Assembly (NCBI GenBank): GCA_033032175.1 | Contig: CM065310.1 | Location: 744,001 to 808,000 of the forward strand | Origin: Saturnia japonica | Lineage: Eukaryota; Arthropoda; Insecta; Lepidoptera; Saturniidae | DNA length: 64,000 bases | Reading direction: 5' to 3' | Shown here: one piece after another, positions 1 through 12,506 of the stretch | How positions within the stretch are numbered: the first letter of the stretch is position 1 | How the letters are laid out: every line of letters starts with the position of its first letter | Notes under the pieces: model-generated | Seen by the model: the letters and a program-made list of their open reading frames with translations, nothing else | Database searches by the model: none | Told to the model about the DNA's origin: nothing | Position numbers and translations under genes: made by a program

Positions 1-712
1 GTTTAAATCATTAAGTGACGATTTATGCAACGGGATAAGGTTAACCATTTTATCGAGATAATTAGTGGCTAGCAGTCGCTTATTGTCATAACGATCGAGA
101 AGAGCGTTGAAAACAACATTATAATTACAAGCGGTTAACGGAACTCCCTTAGCTATTGTTAAGGCGAAGCCTGACAAATAAGAAATTAAATAGTGAAATT
201 TTTCCATGTTCGACAGTGACTTGTTTTCATGTATCAAGGGCAAGTAGCTATCTTTGAACGTTGGCCAGTTCTCAATATTGCCATCAAACGATGGTATTTG
301 TAATTTCGGTAAACGTATTTGAGGCTTGTACTCAACCGCACTAGTGAGGGCTGGAACCTTTGGAGAACTTGCATCTGAGTTATCTGTGTCAAATATCGAT
401 TCTGCTATTTGAATTATATTATAGTATAAATCGTCGAAAGAATCTAATATTTGCGTATTAGCTTCAACTTCAAATCCGTATTCTAAATTTTTTTTGATCA
501 ATCGTTTGACTAATTTCATAAAAGTTATCTCTTATAGTATTAATGTTTTTATATCTCGCACGGAAATTTGATAATTTCGACTTATCGTGTGTAACTTGAG
601 TAGACAAATCATATAAAATTTGAATTGAACGAAAGTCATGTTGTCGTCGGGAAACAAGAGTTTTTATTTCTGCTTCGACTCTTTTGTTTACATTTTCAAC
701 TGGTTTCGACAT
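1..712 (-). pseudogene. BEL/Pao retrotransposon gag, N-terminal part (DUF1759 region), frameshifted
   Basis: On the minus strand a start at 712 opens with MSKPVENVNKRVE, followed by a charged helical stretch and the signature YKNINTIRDNF seen at the start of BEL/Pao Gag polyproteins. After a break the reading continues in another frame as LPKLQIPSFDGN, ENWPTFKDSY, LIHENKSLSNMEKFHYL and YLSGFALTIAKG, the classic DUF1759 core. Gag forms the particle of the retrotransposon; this is its first ~235 residues and runs off the left edge. The two frames are reconciled by one base in the 8-base T run at 488-495 (A run on the coding strand), so a single indel is the visible lesion. Apart from that the reading is open, so the copy looks fairly young. 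It is not part of the BEL/Pao fragment near 44 kb, which lies 43 kb away and carries pol. Family assignment is firm; the exact lineage is not. Confidence 0.85.
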
Positions 713-2175
713 GGCAAACACTAATCATTAACTGCACAACTCCAACAAAATAGAAAATAAATAAAACAAAAGTAAAATATTTGTAACTAGCGAGTGTCGT
801 CGCCTTAACAAGTTTTTAATAAATACCTACCTCACTTTTATTGTGTATATCTAAATAACTTTGTTAATGTACAACGTAACGTTTACATTTAGTTAACACG
901 TTTAATTCTATGTTATTTAAATAGATAGCATGATTTTTATTCCGAGTACATACAATCTTACCTAAATTTGCCAATCGTACACCCAGGAACAGATGGATAA
1001 ATAGGTAGGTAGATTGAAAACACTACATGATAAAAATAAATTCTTGAACAAGTTTTGAAGTAACAACGTAATATGAGTTGTTGAACTAACTAATGATAAT
1101 TGAATGACTATTGTTTCTTTTGAAATTAAGTAAAAAGCGGAATAGTCATAATTTTACTGATTCAATGTTACTGAATCCGTCTCGTATGGATCAATTTTTG
1201 AATGGATGATACTGGCCGCTTACCAGAGCAAGCTAGCTATTTCAAATATCTGTTCGTAGGATGCTAGAATACAAGTTAATCACAACCAAGAGGATGCGAC
1301 GACTGGAAAGACTTAGAAAGGAGCAGTAGGGCGACTTACCACGTATCCTGGTTGTATCTGCCACGATCCGAGGGTGCACCCTGAACTTCCTCACACGTCT
1401 TGAACAATCTAAAACACTTCTAGAGCACTAGAAAGACGTATTTCACCAGCTTTCCGATAGTTATAATTAATTTACAACGAAATTATGCAGAGCGTGTGTG
1501 TCACTGCAGTTCCGCGGCGGCCATTACACCGTTCTCGGTTTACGAAGAAATGCGCGGCAGATTTGCGCGCGTATTTTAAATACAACTGTGCCCCCAAGGA
1601 ATTGGAGAAATTAGAAAGGGAAAAGGGATGTCGCAACAATGTCGCTATTAAAATGTGTGAATTCAAGTTATGTTATAATTAACACGTGTACTTATTAGAA
1701 CGGATATTTTATGAGTCTTACACCCTCTCCCATCTTTTAACTAACTAGTTACCCCGATGTAATGAATAATCGAACTAATTTCATTGTTATTTTGTATTTA
1801 ATAATATTAATAAAATTAGGACCTTATTACTAATATTCAATATCATTAGTATAAATATTTTAGTAGCAATAAGTATTATATTATTACTATGTTATACCTG
1901 TTTTTGTCGCCTCTACTTTCGAAGATACGTTTACGGCACTGCATTAACGTACATACGTATGATTCGCTTGTTGAGATTTATTTAGAGACTGTCAAACGCA
2001 GACACGGGACTTGTGGCGGGACCAATGATCATGAGGACGCTGAGTATATGAGAAAAGGGCGTTTTTTTTTTTATAAACTATTTTGTATAGAAAACTTTTT
2101 AACGTTACGACATTATAAAAAAATACTTTAGAAGATATTAGCGCCAAAGATATTTTTAGTAATTGTTGCAATTAT
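713..2175. other. Gene-free stretch right of the gag fragment
   Basis: This AT-rich stretch should contain the leader and 5' LTR of the BEL/Pao element if that copy is complete, but I could not fix LTR ends. A GC-richer island at about 1485-1640 has open frames of 64-65 codons on both strands with no recognisable motif. I see no supportable gene. Confidence 0.5.
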
Positions 2176-2541
2176 TCTATATATTAATACGTGAAGCAAA
2201 AACTTTCGGTACCTTTTTAAGCGTATTGCGTGGACGGAAGACTGTGAGATTTGGCATGGTTAAAGTTTATATGGAGAAGAAGTGCAGAAAGCTAAAGTTT
2301 ATCTATAATATCTGTTACTGATATATTAAATAAAATAAATGAATACTTCGAATCCTAACCTGACCAGTGCCATTGAACTTAGACCCCCCAAAATATTGAC
2401 ATTGTCACTCAACGAAAAGTGACGGCAAGTGATATAGATAAAACTCATTGTTTATGTTCATGAATACTGCAAATGTCAAACAGAAAATAGTCTATGATCC
2501 AAAAGTCGCTGGTCGAATTTCGAGCTTAGGGTGATCGCTAG
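2176..2541 (+). mobile_element. Helitron-like non-autonomous element, family 1, copy 1
   Basis: The copy starts near TCTATATATTAATACGTGAA and ends GATCGCTAG followed by T. Four other loci in this window (16205-16550, 32067-32539, 38093-38423 and 61560-61945) carry the same body, with recurring phrases such as GTGACAATGTCAATATTTT (or complement) and TCAAACAGAAAATAGTCTA. The CTAG|T end and, in better copies, an A|TC start are the hallmarks of Helitron insertion. It has no coding capacity, so it depended on a helper elsewhere. Confidence 0.7.
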
Positions 2542-2699
2542 TTTTAATAAACAGCATTGACCATTCAAAGATATGGGTAGGTATATCGACAATAATTATC
2601 ATATTGCAGACTTTCTCAAATAAGTCTTCGGTTTTCGTTTTAAGAACCGTAGGAGGGACAGCATCGCCTAGAATTAAATTCTACATGCTATATGATGTT

Positions 2700-2991
2700 T
2701 CCGTGGTCAAACTTCAGAGATTAGATTTCGGAAATATCGGCGACTGTTGATGACAAATTCCTTAACAACCTGCAGAAATGCCTCTTTGTGCCGCCTTTGA
2801 TGTACCAAATATCGTAGGAGGGAGGGAACATAATGGTTGGGAAGCGATTCTAAAACTACACAGTACGGCAAACAAGAGTCTGCAAACTTCTTTGTTCTTG
2901 CCGAGATGGATGCGACTATGTAGCTGTGGCTTTGTAGACCAATTCGCTTGGTTCTGTAGTGGAAGGGACACGTTGAGATAAAATCAAACAA
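2700..2991 (-). pseudogene. LINE reverse transcriptase C-terminal tail relic
   Basis: The minus-strand reading contains SISARTKKFADSCLPY, then residues resembling the LINE tail consensus (T-K-K-F-A-x-S-F-L-P-x-x-x-R-L-W-N-x-L-P, then F-x-x-x-Y-D-x-x-x-F-K), here as VLESLPNHYVPSLLRYLVHQRR. This segment follows the reverse transcriptase domain in Jockey/I-type LINEs of insects. It is short, broken and without flanking domains, so it is a dead fragment. The clade is uncertain. Confidence 0.5.
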
Positions 2992-3429
2992 CTCGATAGA
3001 ACAATCGCCCTGATACTAACGATAAAATACGCTCAGTAGAGCAATGCTCCTTCGTAAATGAAGCGGTTTTAAGCTCTTATGTACGTTTGTATCATTCATA
3101 TATTATAGTCCATAACTGCAACCCGTCTAGAGCATTAGGTATGTTAAGATAAAGGGCGAATATTATTTTTATGTAAAGATAAAAATGCCCATAGAATTTA
3201 CGTAATAATTTATGTGTAAATAAATGAAACAAAAAAAGTCAAGCAAACACACTATTCAAATGTTCACTATACTGCAGTATCTTTTGTTTTTGTTTCAGAT
3301 TTTTTCCTTTTGTAGCTTGTTGATTTTACGTGGATGTCCAAAACATAACTGTCCTGGCCCGAAACACACGGAATACATACTCGACGTTTGATTAGATTCA
3401 AGCGATTACAGAAATTTCGAGAATCGTGA

Positions 3430-3660
3430 ATGTAAATCATTGTGATGAAACCATTAAAGGTGGGCCCTACCGGGCTTCTTCTAATGATTGCCTGGCTAGC
3501 TACTACCTTCACGTGGGAAATCAGTCACCAAACACCAATAGTTGTGTTACTTGAGAACCAGTCTTTCACTAGGCTTAGCGTGTTACCATCTTGGCCCACT
3601 TCGTCACTTAAGATCAGATGACATTGTAGTCATAACGCTTAACCTATAACGAAATAAAAA
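3430..3660 (-). repeat. Dispersed repeat family 3, copy
   Basis: Contains GTGATGAAACCATTAAAGG, a degenerate GCCTGGCTAGCTACTACC, TTGAGAACCAGTCTTTCACT and AGGCTTAGCGTGTTACCATC, a string of phrases that recurs at 13345-13480, 23520-23600, 24690-24840, 38790-39020 and 62995-63110. No terminal repeats or coding capacity are visible. It is probably a SINE-like or LINE-tail repeat of Lepidoptera. Confidence 0.5.
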
Positions 3661-4229
3661 TTGCCTCTTTTTTACTCAGGTCATAACAGTATGTTATCAC
3701 TGACTTGATATATCACAACCTCTTACAATTAACTTCAGGGAAGCACAGCATTCATCAATGCTAATCTACTTCTTTTTATATTTAAATAAGTCATAATGAA
3801 AAAAAGCTGTTGGTTCAATGACCCTTAGAAAAACATATTACCTTAATGATAACTATACAACTTTATCGTTAAAGGTTCAATAACTGTCCTAAAAAGGGAA
3901 CGCATGTAATTCAAAAATATAATAGTAAAGTAATAGTCTAGGAACACATTTTATCGTGGAAGAAAAATGTTTATATACTGGCCATAATCATAAAATCCGG
4001 AATGTAGGAAGTCACTGACGTGATTGTCATAGAATAACCTGCAGAATTGTTTATTGGTAACATTTAAATTCTCTTTTTGTATTACATGTTATGTTTTATT
4101 GAAAATAACTCAAAATATAATCGAGAAAATGTGTTTAGGTTAACATCTGATACTTTGAGTACATGAACAGTTTTATCAAATAAAATGTTATTAATAAATT
4201 AGAGTAAATTTCGCAATATTTTGCGGTAA

Positions 4230-4515
4230 GTGTCGTTGAGGATACACTTAACGGATATTTCAAAGGCCGAGTTACTAAATACCAGTGGAATATCCAACCA
4301 TTTACTGAATATGTACTTACTTTGTGTTGTGTTCCTGCGGTGAGTTGGGTTTCAGAGCTCCTTGGGTTAGTGGGGTTCAAGGTCAGCAACGTGTTAGTCC
4401 ATACTCCATAGTATATAGCATAGTCCAAGCGTCAATAGGCTATGGTAGCCACTTTCCATTTGGTGGACCCTACGCTTGTTTGCAAATTTGTCACGTTGGT
4501 CGTTGTTTTCTGCTC
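4230..4515 (+). repeat. Lepidopteran LINE/SINE tail relic
   Basis: The run GTCCAAGCGTCAATAGGC, then TATGGTAGCCACTTTCCAT and TGGTGGACCCTACGCTTG, is a decayed version of a very common lepidopteran repeat tail (consensus from memory: gtaaccacttaccatcagg then tgggccgtatgctcg). No intact reading frame is present. Confidence 0.45.
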
Positions 4516-5317
4516 TATATCGTAAACATAACTAGTTTCTATACAGGTGTCGCGTAAAAAATGTGCTAACGCTATGATGGTGATAGAGGGTGACAAGATC
4601 TAATAGAAACACTAAATTTTATTTTCCCAGGCCTAGTGGTTTTAAAGTTATGATTTTTTTATTGTTATGTTGAAATTCTCCTTCTGTGAACACAAAATTG
4701 AAATCTTAAATAAAATAAATATAAAAAATTATATTTTTTTTTTTGTTTAAAGGATTTAAGAAACATCTATCTTTATAATCAAAATGTTATTCTTGCTTAA
4801 TTATGGGTATAATATATAAATAAAAGCTAAAACATATGCAAAAACTAATTGACAAAATATGCTTTTTTAACACAAAAATGGAATCTTCTTATTATTAATT
4901 TAAAACTATTACAAAGTGTAATCCAGTCTATTTAAATATTTTACTCTATGACAGAGTAACGTGCCAAGTTGAAGCCGAGACGGAATTTCATCCCTTACCT
5001 CGTAAAATATCGGCGTAGCGATAGGAAAATATATTCTCCCCATAAATCTGAACAATACGCTCCGACTTCTCGAATCAAGAGTGTTTTTGTTTTCATAAGC
5101 TGCTCATTTGTCTTCAATAGTTGTGGATTAACCAAACCAATACAGATATATTTCTCTTTCAGATCTTTCTCTGATTCAATAAATGATTATCGATTTGTAT
5201 GTATCTGAAAAACAGGAGTGTTATTGTTCCGTTCCTAGAAAAGAAACCAAAACCTTAATTGATAAACCTTCGCTCCCTACATTTAAAGAGTCCATAGCTT
5301 TTAAAGTGTAAAAATTG

Positions 5318-5515
5318 TTTTTGAAGTGATAACTTCTTATGGGAGGGTAAACCACTTCGTAACGTAACGCGTTACGGCGTCATTAATAGTAGCATAGTTT
5401 CAGTCAATCCGAACAATATGCTCGTAGCCTTGCGGTCGTAAGCGTGACTGCTATGGCCGAAGTCCTAGGTACGAATTCTCGCCGGCTTCCCTTTTTCTCT
5501 CTCGTTTGTTTTTTT
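5318..5515 (+). repeat. tRNA-headed SINE-like element
   Basis: Begins with TTTTTGAAGTGATAACTTCT and continues into a tRNA-like block: CTCGTAGCCTTGCGGTCG (A-box-like), GACTGCTATGGCCGAAGTCC and GGTACGAATTC (B box with one change), followed by CGCCGGCTTCCC and a pyrimidine/T tail. The same structure is inserted in gene 3 intron 2 at about 56187-56412. Likely an RNA-polymerase-III SINE, here slightly decayed. Confidence 0.6.
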
Positions 5516-7925
5516 TTATTTTTTATTAGTTTAAGTTATCACTTCACACATTTTTTTTACAGAACATGGGTTATCATTTAACATTGCGGATATCTTAAAA
5601 ATAAATAAGAACATCTAAATATAAATGTTTAGGTATGGGTGACTGTACGAGAAACGTGTTTACTCAAGGTCTGTTATTTTTTGGGTCTCTTCATTGTAAT
5701 AACCGCCATACATAGGTAAACAAATGTTAAACTTTGTGAGGCAATAGACCAAATCCTAAAGTACCTATAATAACAAATACTACAAACTCGCCATGTACGA
5801 GTCGACCTCACGTTATGTAAACCAAAATGATCTAGAATTTTTTTTTTTTTTTTTAATTTAAATACTTAAATACATAACACAAATACATACAAATATATTT
5901 TTGTAGTGGTACAGAACCTCCAGTGCGCGAATCCGTCTACACTTGTCTAATTTTCAAAGCAAAAAAAAAGGCTAATTGATGCAGTTCAGTACTAAGTTTT
6001 AATTATTTAAAATCGATTCTAATAAAGCTAAAAATGAACGATCGAAAAATAAAATTCTAGTGATATTGTAAACGTTAAAAATCCTTGTTAAACTAAGGAC
6101 ATATTCTGATTTAATTCAATGTTAGGTTTATGATCAATCTAACAAATTGACAAGTTAGAAGAAAAATTCTAATTAAACGATCGTTTCTAGTAATTTTATC
6201 ACATTGTAGAAATTGTTGATATTTACAATTAATCGATTTACTTGTGTGAGCAGTGGTTGTGATATGTTATAACTTTAGGAGTTGTTTTCAAACATTGATG
6301 TAAAACATACTACCGTTTAGCAATTTAGATGGCGACGTCATAATATTCCAAGCCCTTTGAAAAGAACTCATAATAAGTTTTTGGAAAATAATTGAAGATT
6401 ATAAAAGACTATAATTAAAATAAATGGGAAATAAAAAAAATATTTAATAAACCATACAAACTATATTTGTATAACGACATTATTATAAACCATTTGCCTA
6501 TAATTGAATATACCTTACTTGTGACCGAGCATTTTTGCGAAAAAACTGAGCACGACTCACTACGAAAATGTTAGCGCTACCAGAGACCGTGTCTATCGAC
6601 ATGTGCTCAAATAATACAATGAGACTACAAACATCACGATCGAACCATAATGTTATGGTATTAGGGAAATCTCTAAGCTAGCTGCCCTTCTAAGTAAGGA
6701 GGTAAATATTACCATTTTCGGCTTAGAGGGGGTAGCTGTACTCGACTGTATTGCGACCACCACACACCAAGTATAATACGCGTCGTAAGAACACTCCCAA
6801 GTTTATTGTGTTCCGGGATCGGCCAGCTGATCTGCCACTGTCGAGAAGATTTCAGAAAAAGCGATAGGCACAGTGCAATCACTTTAAAAAACAATAATAA
6901 CAACAGGTAAGATTTAAGTCCAACGTTGGCATATAAATCGATAAAATTAGTGATCGCTACGTTTGAAATATACTATGCTGGAAGTTAATTTTTGAACAAC
7001 GTCTCTCGAAATTAAAGAAGGAACTGCGTGGACCATCGCGGCTCATTCATCAAAGCTTTGAAAAGCGGCTAATGCCCTTCGCGAGTGTTCGAGAATTATC
7101 TAACACCGGACCGAACTTAAGGTAGTATTAAATCCGATAATAATTCTCCTAAATACCCTTTTTCAATAATTTGTACAAATCTCCACAATTTTAGCAAAAT
7201 TTCTACTAGGGTTGGAGGAGATATTTTAGTGTGTTCAAAGGAAAAAAGCTATGACCTTAGTTGAACCATCGAGTTGTGTTGAAGCAGCTGTCCTTGCAGA
7301 ATTGTCCCCAAGAACCGTTTCTGGGATTAGCGTGTTACCTTCTTCGACAACATTATCACTTTAAATTAAGAAAAAACGAGGGCAATGTTTAGCCCATATA
7401 AACGTATTCCCCTATTTCCTCCCTAACAATGGTACAAGAGCAAATATTTTTATACCGTAAAGTCTATATCTACCACTACAATGTCCCTATGTTTTGAAAT
7501 TGGTTTAGTTTTGGAGGGGGAAACAGGGGAATACTAAACATCAATTTTACTCAAGTATAATTAGTTTGAACTACAGTTGTCACTCTCACTCTCTATACGG
7601 TGAGGTTTCGGGCAAAGCGTGACAGCAATAGATTTGAGAAATGCCTATTCTTGAAATGTTTCTTAGACCACACATCCTCTTGGGTCTGAAAATAACTGAT
7701 ATGAAAAATGTGTCTTCTGCATAAGTTTTAAAGATCCACCACCAATATGAACTGGTGATTTATATTAAATTATATCCGGGAGCGAATAATAAACTGTGTA
7801 GATAGTTCACAGCACTGTCGTGCCACGTCCGTGTCTAGACAACTTCTGACCTGTCACTGGTGGCTGGCAAAACGGCTTGGCCTGGTGGAAGAGCGCATTA
7901 GTCAATTACACAACTGTACCGGAAG
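5516..7925. other. Gene-free stretch with unclassified repeat debris
   Basis: Mostly AT-rich sequence with short T and A runs (for example 5840-5855). Around 7240-7370 there is a weak trace of family 3 (GATTAGCGTGTTACCTTCTT). I find no coding sequence, RNA gene or clear element ends. Confidence 0.5.
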
Positions 7926-8451
7926 TCAGTGTAACAAAGTGAAGATACTAAATTCTAGAAATTTATTCTTTAATGATTCGCGTGGTCCCATATCATAAAT
8001 TTCTCGAAGTGTCCGTTTTTGTAATACAAATATGGTATCTACCTCAGCTGTTGAATCCCACAGTAAAATATCGTAAGACATTAAACTGTGGAAGTAACCG
8101 AAGTAGGCCAACGTATCAGTAGCAATGATATTGCTATTGTAACTGGCGAATCTTACACACTGTGTATGCAGCGGAGCTTAATTTCCGTGCCAAGGTTGTA
8201 ATGTGAGGATCCCATTGTAATTTTTCATCTAGTGTGATGCCAAAGAATACAATATTATCAACCAAGCCTACTATGTTCTCTTCTATCTTAATATTACTTT
8301 CAACACGTTGTAAATTGGGTAAGGCATATCTGATACATTTTGTTTTGTTTGCATTTAACCATAGATTATTCAATGCAAACCATTCTGATATTTTAAATAA
8401 AGTATTAATTACATTCCTAACCTCTGAATCTTTTCTTTTCACTTGTTCCAT
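7926..8451 (-). pseudogene. Non-LTR retrotransposon reverse transcriptase fragment, frameshifted
   Basis: The minus strand reads EWFALNNLWLNANKTKCI and later NIVFFGITLDEKLQW with HITTLARKLSSAAYTV. This is the region after the catalytic palm in Jockey/RTE-type reverse transcriptases (W-x-x-x-N-x-L-x-L-N-x-x-K-T, then F-L-G-V-x-L-D-x-x-L-x-W-x-x-H). A second open segment at 7926-8111 continues it in another frame with AYFGYFHSLMSYDILLW, VLQKRTLREIYDMGPRESLK, the usual next block. The break falls between about 8111 and 8134. The enzyme copied LINE RNA into DNA at the target site; this piece lacks the endonuclease and the YADD palm, so it is dead. Confidence 0.8.
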
Positions 8452-9159
8452 TCAGCGATAAATAACTTCGTTACAAAAATTAATTAAAAATCACGATTTT
8501 TCCAAATACCTCCCTGTATGTCAATCAGTGATTTTAATAAGGTTCGCGAAGCCATCGACCTTGGAATTTAAACACAGCCATCGCTCCACTTGTTTGAAAT
8601 TTTACAACGTATTTATAAATTTCAAATAATATATTGCGAAGGTTAAAATAACAGTTTCAGATTAAAAGACAAAGTACCTGTACACTTATGTTAATTCTGT
8701 TTATGATAAGAAACACATTAACATTCCCATAGAATATAATAAGTACTACATTTATTTTAAAATAAAACCTAGAAAATAATACTATCTTTGTGTTTTCTCT
8801 AGTATGAATTTAATTTTGTAGTTAAGTTAAAAGTGTTTTAATATGAACAGCTTCATTAGGAATACAGTTTATTATTCGGTATATTACAATGAATTTCTAA
8901 GCGGTGTTTAGAAAAATAACCGTGCGTACGAAGCCGACACGAGTCAATATAAAGTAACATCAAAAAATAGTTTAATTTGCCGCAACTTTCACAATACTTA
9001 GTGGTAATCCTTACTCATTGACAGTGTAGGATAACATGACACGATGCTAGATAAAATTCTGCGATAAGTATATCAGGCAGTTTCTATTTAAAACGTAATA
9101 GAATGAAAGTGACAACGTAAGCATCATTAACACTAGTATTACGTCTGTGGTGATCATTT

Positions 9160-9680
9160 TAAGGTTTTTAACCGACTTCAGCAAAAGACGGGAGGTTATT
9201 GTTTGGTATTTCAGGTGTTCATGTCTACCCTCGTCGGGAAATTGGGATATATTCATAATTGAATATCCACAACTACCCTAATTCTTGCCCTTATAGTCTT
9301 GATGGAACCTAACTACTGGGTCGGGAGTCTGGACCCTGAGAGGATCATTCTCTCTATCTCGAGCTGCCGATCCGGGTGGACGTCGTTATCAGTTCCAGTT
9401 GGGTCAGATAGGAAAGGTTCAGAGTGGCTATAGGAGAGATAATGCCCTCTAGACTTCTGACCTGTGATCACCAATGAAGATAGCGAGGATAATGTTCACA
9501 TTTCACATTGCTTACTCGTCCGTGAATATTATATTCGTTTGCGAATTGGAGACTTCTAGATATATAATTTTTTTTTGGGTGTACTGGTATAACTTCTTTG
9601 TTTATGAACCGATTCGGATGATTCTTTTTTTGATGGATAGAGGATACCTTAAGGGGTCTCATTTTCATTGACATGGGTCC
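9160..9680 (+). repeat. Lepidopteran dispersed repeat relic
   Basis: Contains TTTTTAACCGACTTCAGCAA near the left and GAACCGATTCGGATGATTCT with TTTTTTTGATGGATAGAGG near the right, phrases typical of a widespread lepidopteran repeat. The right part recurs at about 36920-36990 next to another Helitron. No reading frame is conserved. Confidence 0.45.
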
Positions 9681-10204
9681 TTCAACTTCAAAGATGTATA
9701 TCTTTGGTTATCTATAGGTTTTGTCATGTCGGCCCGTTAGAATGCCTCCTAACACCTCGCTTGGAGGATTCTGGTTGTAACTAGCTCTAAGGTTACGTAA
9801 TTTTAAAGAGTCTTCATTAATTCTTAATTCTCAAGAATATTTCTGTTCCATTTGAATTAAGTATTACTTACGGGACCACAGCTCAATTATAAAAAATCAT
9901 CAAATGGTATTCAATCTACTGGGCAGTGCTTTGGTTTCTATTAAATATCAACAAACCGTAACATTATAAATGCGCATTAATAATTAATTTACTTACGTTA
10001 TTTAGGGCTACTTGGATTTTTGAACTTTGACATTTCTACTGGTTGTTTAGTTTGTAAACATTTTACGGACTGGTATAATTCTGAATGGATATTTATGTAC
10101 ATCATGAGGCGTGGGTGACGTCGACCTACGCCTACCACCTCGAGGTTGAAAGAGCCTTAGGCTTCGAATGTTTCATAAAGCATAAATAGAAAAAAAATAC
10201 TACG

Positions 10205-11060
10205 GGCCCCACTTTTTTGAAGTGATAAACTTCTTTAGGCGCCTTGAGCACTTTTTAGGTGGTCAAAAATCATGGAACTCGCGTCATCTTCACCGCACGC
10301 TTTCCATGAGCTATATGTATACTGTGTATATATGTATATAGATATACTTCCGTGCATCATTAGCATTTTTGCTATCGTTATGAGTAGCATGTCAAATGAA
10401 ATAGGAGAAAATTCTGAATTCATAAAAATACATGTACCAAACGACAGAAAAACAATTTGATACTATAATTCAACGTTTATCTAGCACTATCTATAGACAA
10501 TTCTGAATGACAATCGTCTAACAAAGGTTCAAACAGAAAAACGTTTTATTTTTTCTTCAGTTATAGTTTTTGAAGTGTAAACTTCTTTAGCCGCGTTTAG
10601 GGATTTTTGGTAAGGAAAAAACTTACGACACTTCGACATGCTCGCGGCGTATTGCGCTTGCGGCAGACTAGCGACGCGTAGTATAGCGACTTGTGTACAT
10701 GTATACGCATATATACACTAACGCGTATATATTCGACTGATCATATGCGTGTTTGACTTTTTGGATGGGAAAAATCATGTGATTTGACGTCACCAACGTG
10801 CGGTAATAGCAGTTTATTGTGTTTAGTTTTCACTTCTGCCGGCAGTCTTTATGACTGCCTCTGTTTTTTTTAAATTGTAGTACGACAAAGTGACATAAGT
10901 CAGCCGGACGGTCAACAGTGACGACTACCGAAAGGTCGATAATCCATCGCGAGTCGCTACTGCCATGCCTGTGTAAATAGAAACTGCATATGTATTGGCT
11001 GAACCTGAAATGCGACGTGTATAAGCGAAGTACTGCGACGGTCTATTCACTATATTATTA
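10205..11060 (+). repeat. Repeat block with two TTTTGAAGTG...AACTTCTT modules
   Basis: Two modules, TTTTTTGAAGTGATAAACTT at about 10213 and TTTTTGAAGTGTAAACTTCT at about 10568, resemble the left end of the tRNA-headed SINEs at 5318 and 56187. Between and after them lie GC-richer tracts with many CG dinucleotides (10640-10740). No open frame has recognisable motifs; the element type is unresolved. Confidence 0.35.
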
Positions 11061-11292
11061 TATATTGTGGCTGCGACCCAGTCGGGCTGTACTATCATCC
11101 CGATCTATTTCCTCGTTCATTACTCAGCAGATGTGCCATGTGCAGTGAGGTTTGCTTGGGTATCCTAGTTTTTAAGATGGTATTGGAATTCCCTTGCACC
11201 TACATTTCTAGGAGGCTAACACCAATTTTTTATATGAGCAAAAGATAATGCTAAAAAGGAAAACGTCATTCACCTGGAACTCCTCTCACACA

Positions 11293-11832
11293 TCTATACA
11301 ATTAATAAAACTGAAGTGTCTGTTTGTAATGCCTAAATAACAGTTTTTTACTAAATGCATATGCAAGTATATATGATAAGTATAATAAATAGCCCATTTT
11401 TTATTTTTTGGTTGTCTGTCTGTCTGTCTGTCTGTTTGTTCCGTGTAATTTCCGAAACGTTTAGACCGATTTTGACGAGACTTTCACTGATAGATAGCTA
11501 ATGTTAAAGGGAGTAACTTAGGCTACTTTTATTTTAGAAAAATAATTAAGGGCCCGGACAAATAAAAAAAACTGGTCACGGTGAATCAATTCGGACGTTT
11601 AAATGGCTTATGCTGAGTAAACCATAAGAGATATGGCAAATTAATATACTACATAATTTAAGTTAAATTAAGTCATTAAAAAGACCTACAAAAAAGTCCA
11701 GGAGAGTATACATCTATCTTCTAAGGAACACCCACACTAAGCATTCTTGTTTTAAATTTTAAAATAGCCGGGAGCGGGGCCTATATCGGCGCGGGCATTC
11801 TGTAGTCCACATGAGCGAAGCCACGGGCACAA
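11293..11832 (+). mobile_element. Helitron-like (Lep1-type) element, 3' terminus damaged
   Basis: Starts A|TCTATACAATTAATAAA, contains the Lep1-type internal phrase GTTTAGACCGATTTTGACG and ends in CACGGGCACAATG, where intact relatives end CACGGGCACAGCTAG (28616-29034). A GTCT microsatellite occupies about 11413-11434. The lost CTAG suggests decay after insertion. Confidence 0.7.
11413..11434 (+). repeat. (GTCT)n microsatellite
   Basis: Five or so perfect tetranucleotide repeats inside the 5' part of a Helitron-like element. Confidence 0.9.
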
Positions 11833-11879
11833 TGTAAGTAATATAATTTTATTTAAAACCAAGGTTTTATTTATAAACA

Positions 11880-12040
11880 AGTTGTGCCCACGACTTCGTC
11901 AGCGTGGTATATTTCGTGTATGAAAAACAGCAACTAAATAAGAACCTCCCCTCACCTCAGTCTTACCTTACGGTATTTGACTGGGATACCCAACTAAAAT
12001 CATTTTAAATGTTAACCGATATTATCTAAAAGACATAAAG
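11880..12040 (-). mobile_element. Reverse-oriented Helitron 3'-end relic
   Basis: AGTTGTGCCCACGACTTCGTC followed by GCGTGG is the complement of a degraded Lep1-type Helitron tail (…cacgggcacagctag). The other end is not identifiable. Confidence 0.4.
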
Positions 12041-12506
12041 CAATACAAAAATGTTAAGTTTTGCAATCCTTGGCGAATAGCTAAGTTTATTTAATACCTT
12101 TATTTTTGTAACCCGTTAATATCCAGCGAATAATAACGCTTTATATTGTCTGTTTAGTGTAATTTAATAAAAATGTTGATAGCGCAAAAACACCAAACGA
12201 CGCCATCTATCTATCGTAGATATCTACATCAAATAGATATTTTTCATTAATTTTAACGTTTAAAAACAACGAATAACGTTAAAATCTATCTAAAAATATT
12301 GAAAAATACCATTTTATTAATATATGTGCTTACAGAAAATATATTTTTTAGTGTGACAATAAATATCAAACCACTTTAATGATAATTTAAAGCAGTACAG
12401 CGTCATATCTAGCATATAAAAATACGTAACTACGTTCCCATTTATTACTGAAAATTATGTAAATGTGAAATAATTTGGTATATTTTCACTTTATTTCATT
12501 AAATAT

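Noticed and set aside
1472..1682. Overlapping frames on both strands in a GC-richer island
   Set aside because: No motif, no splice context, and both strands are open because stop codons are rare in GC-rich DNA.
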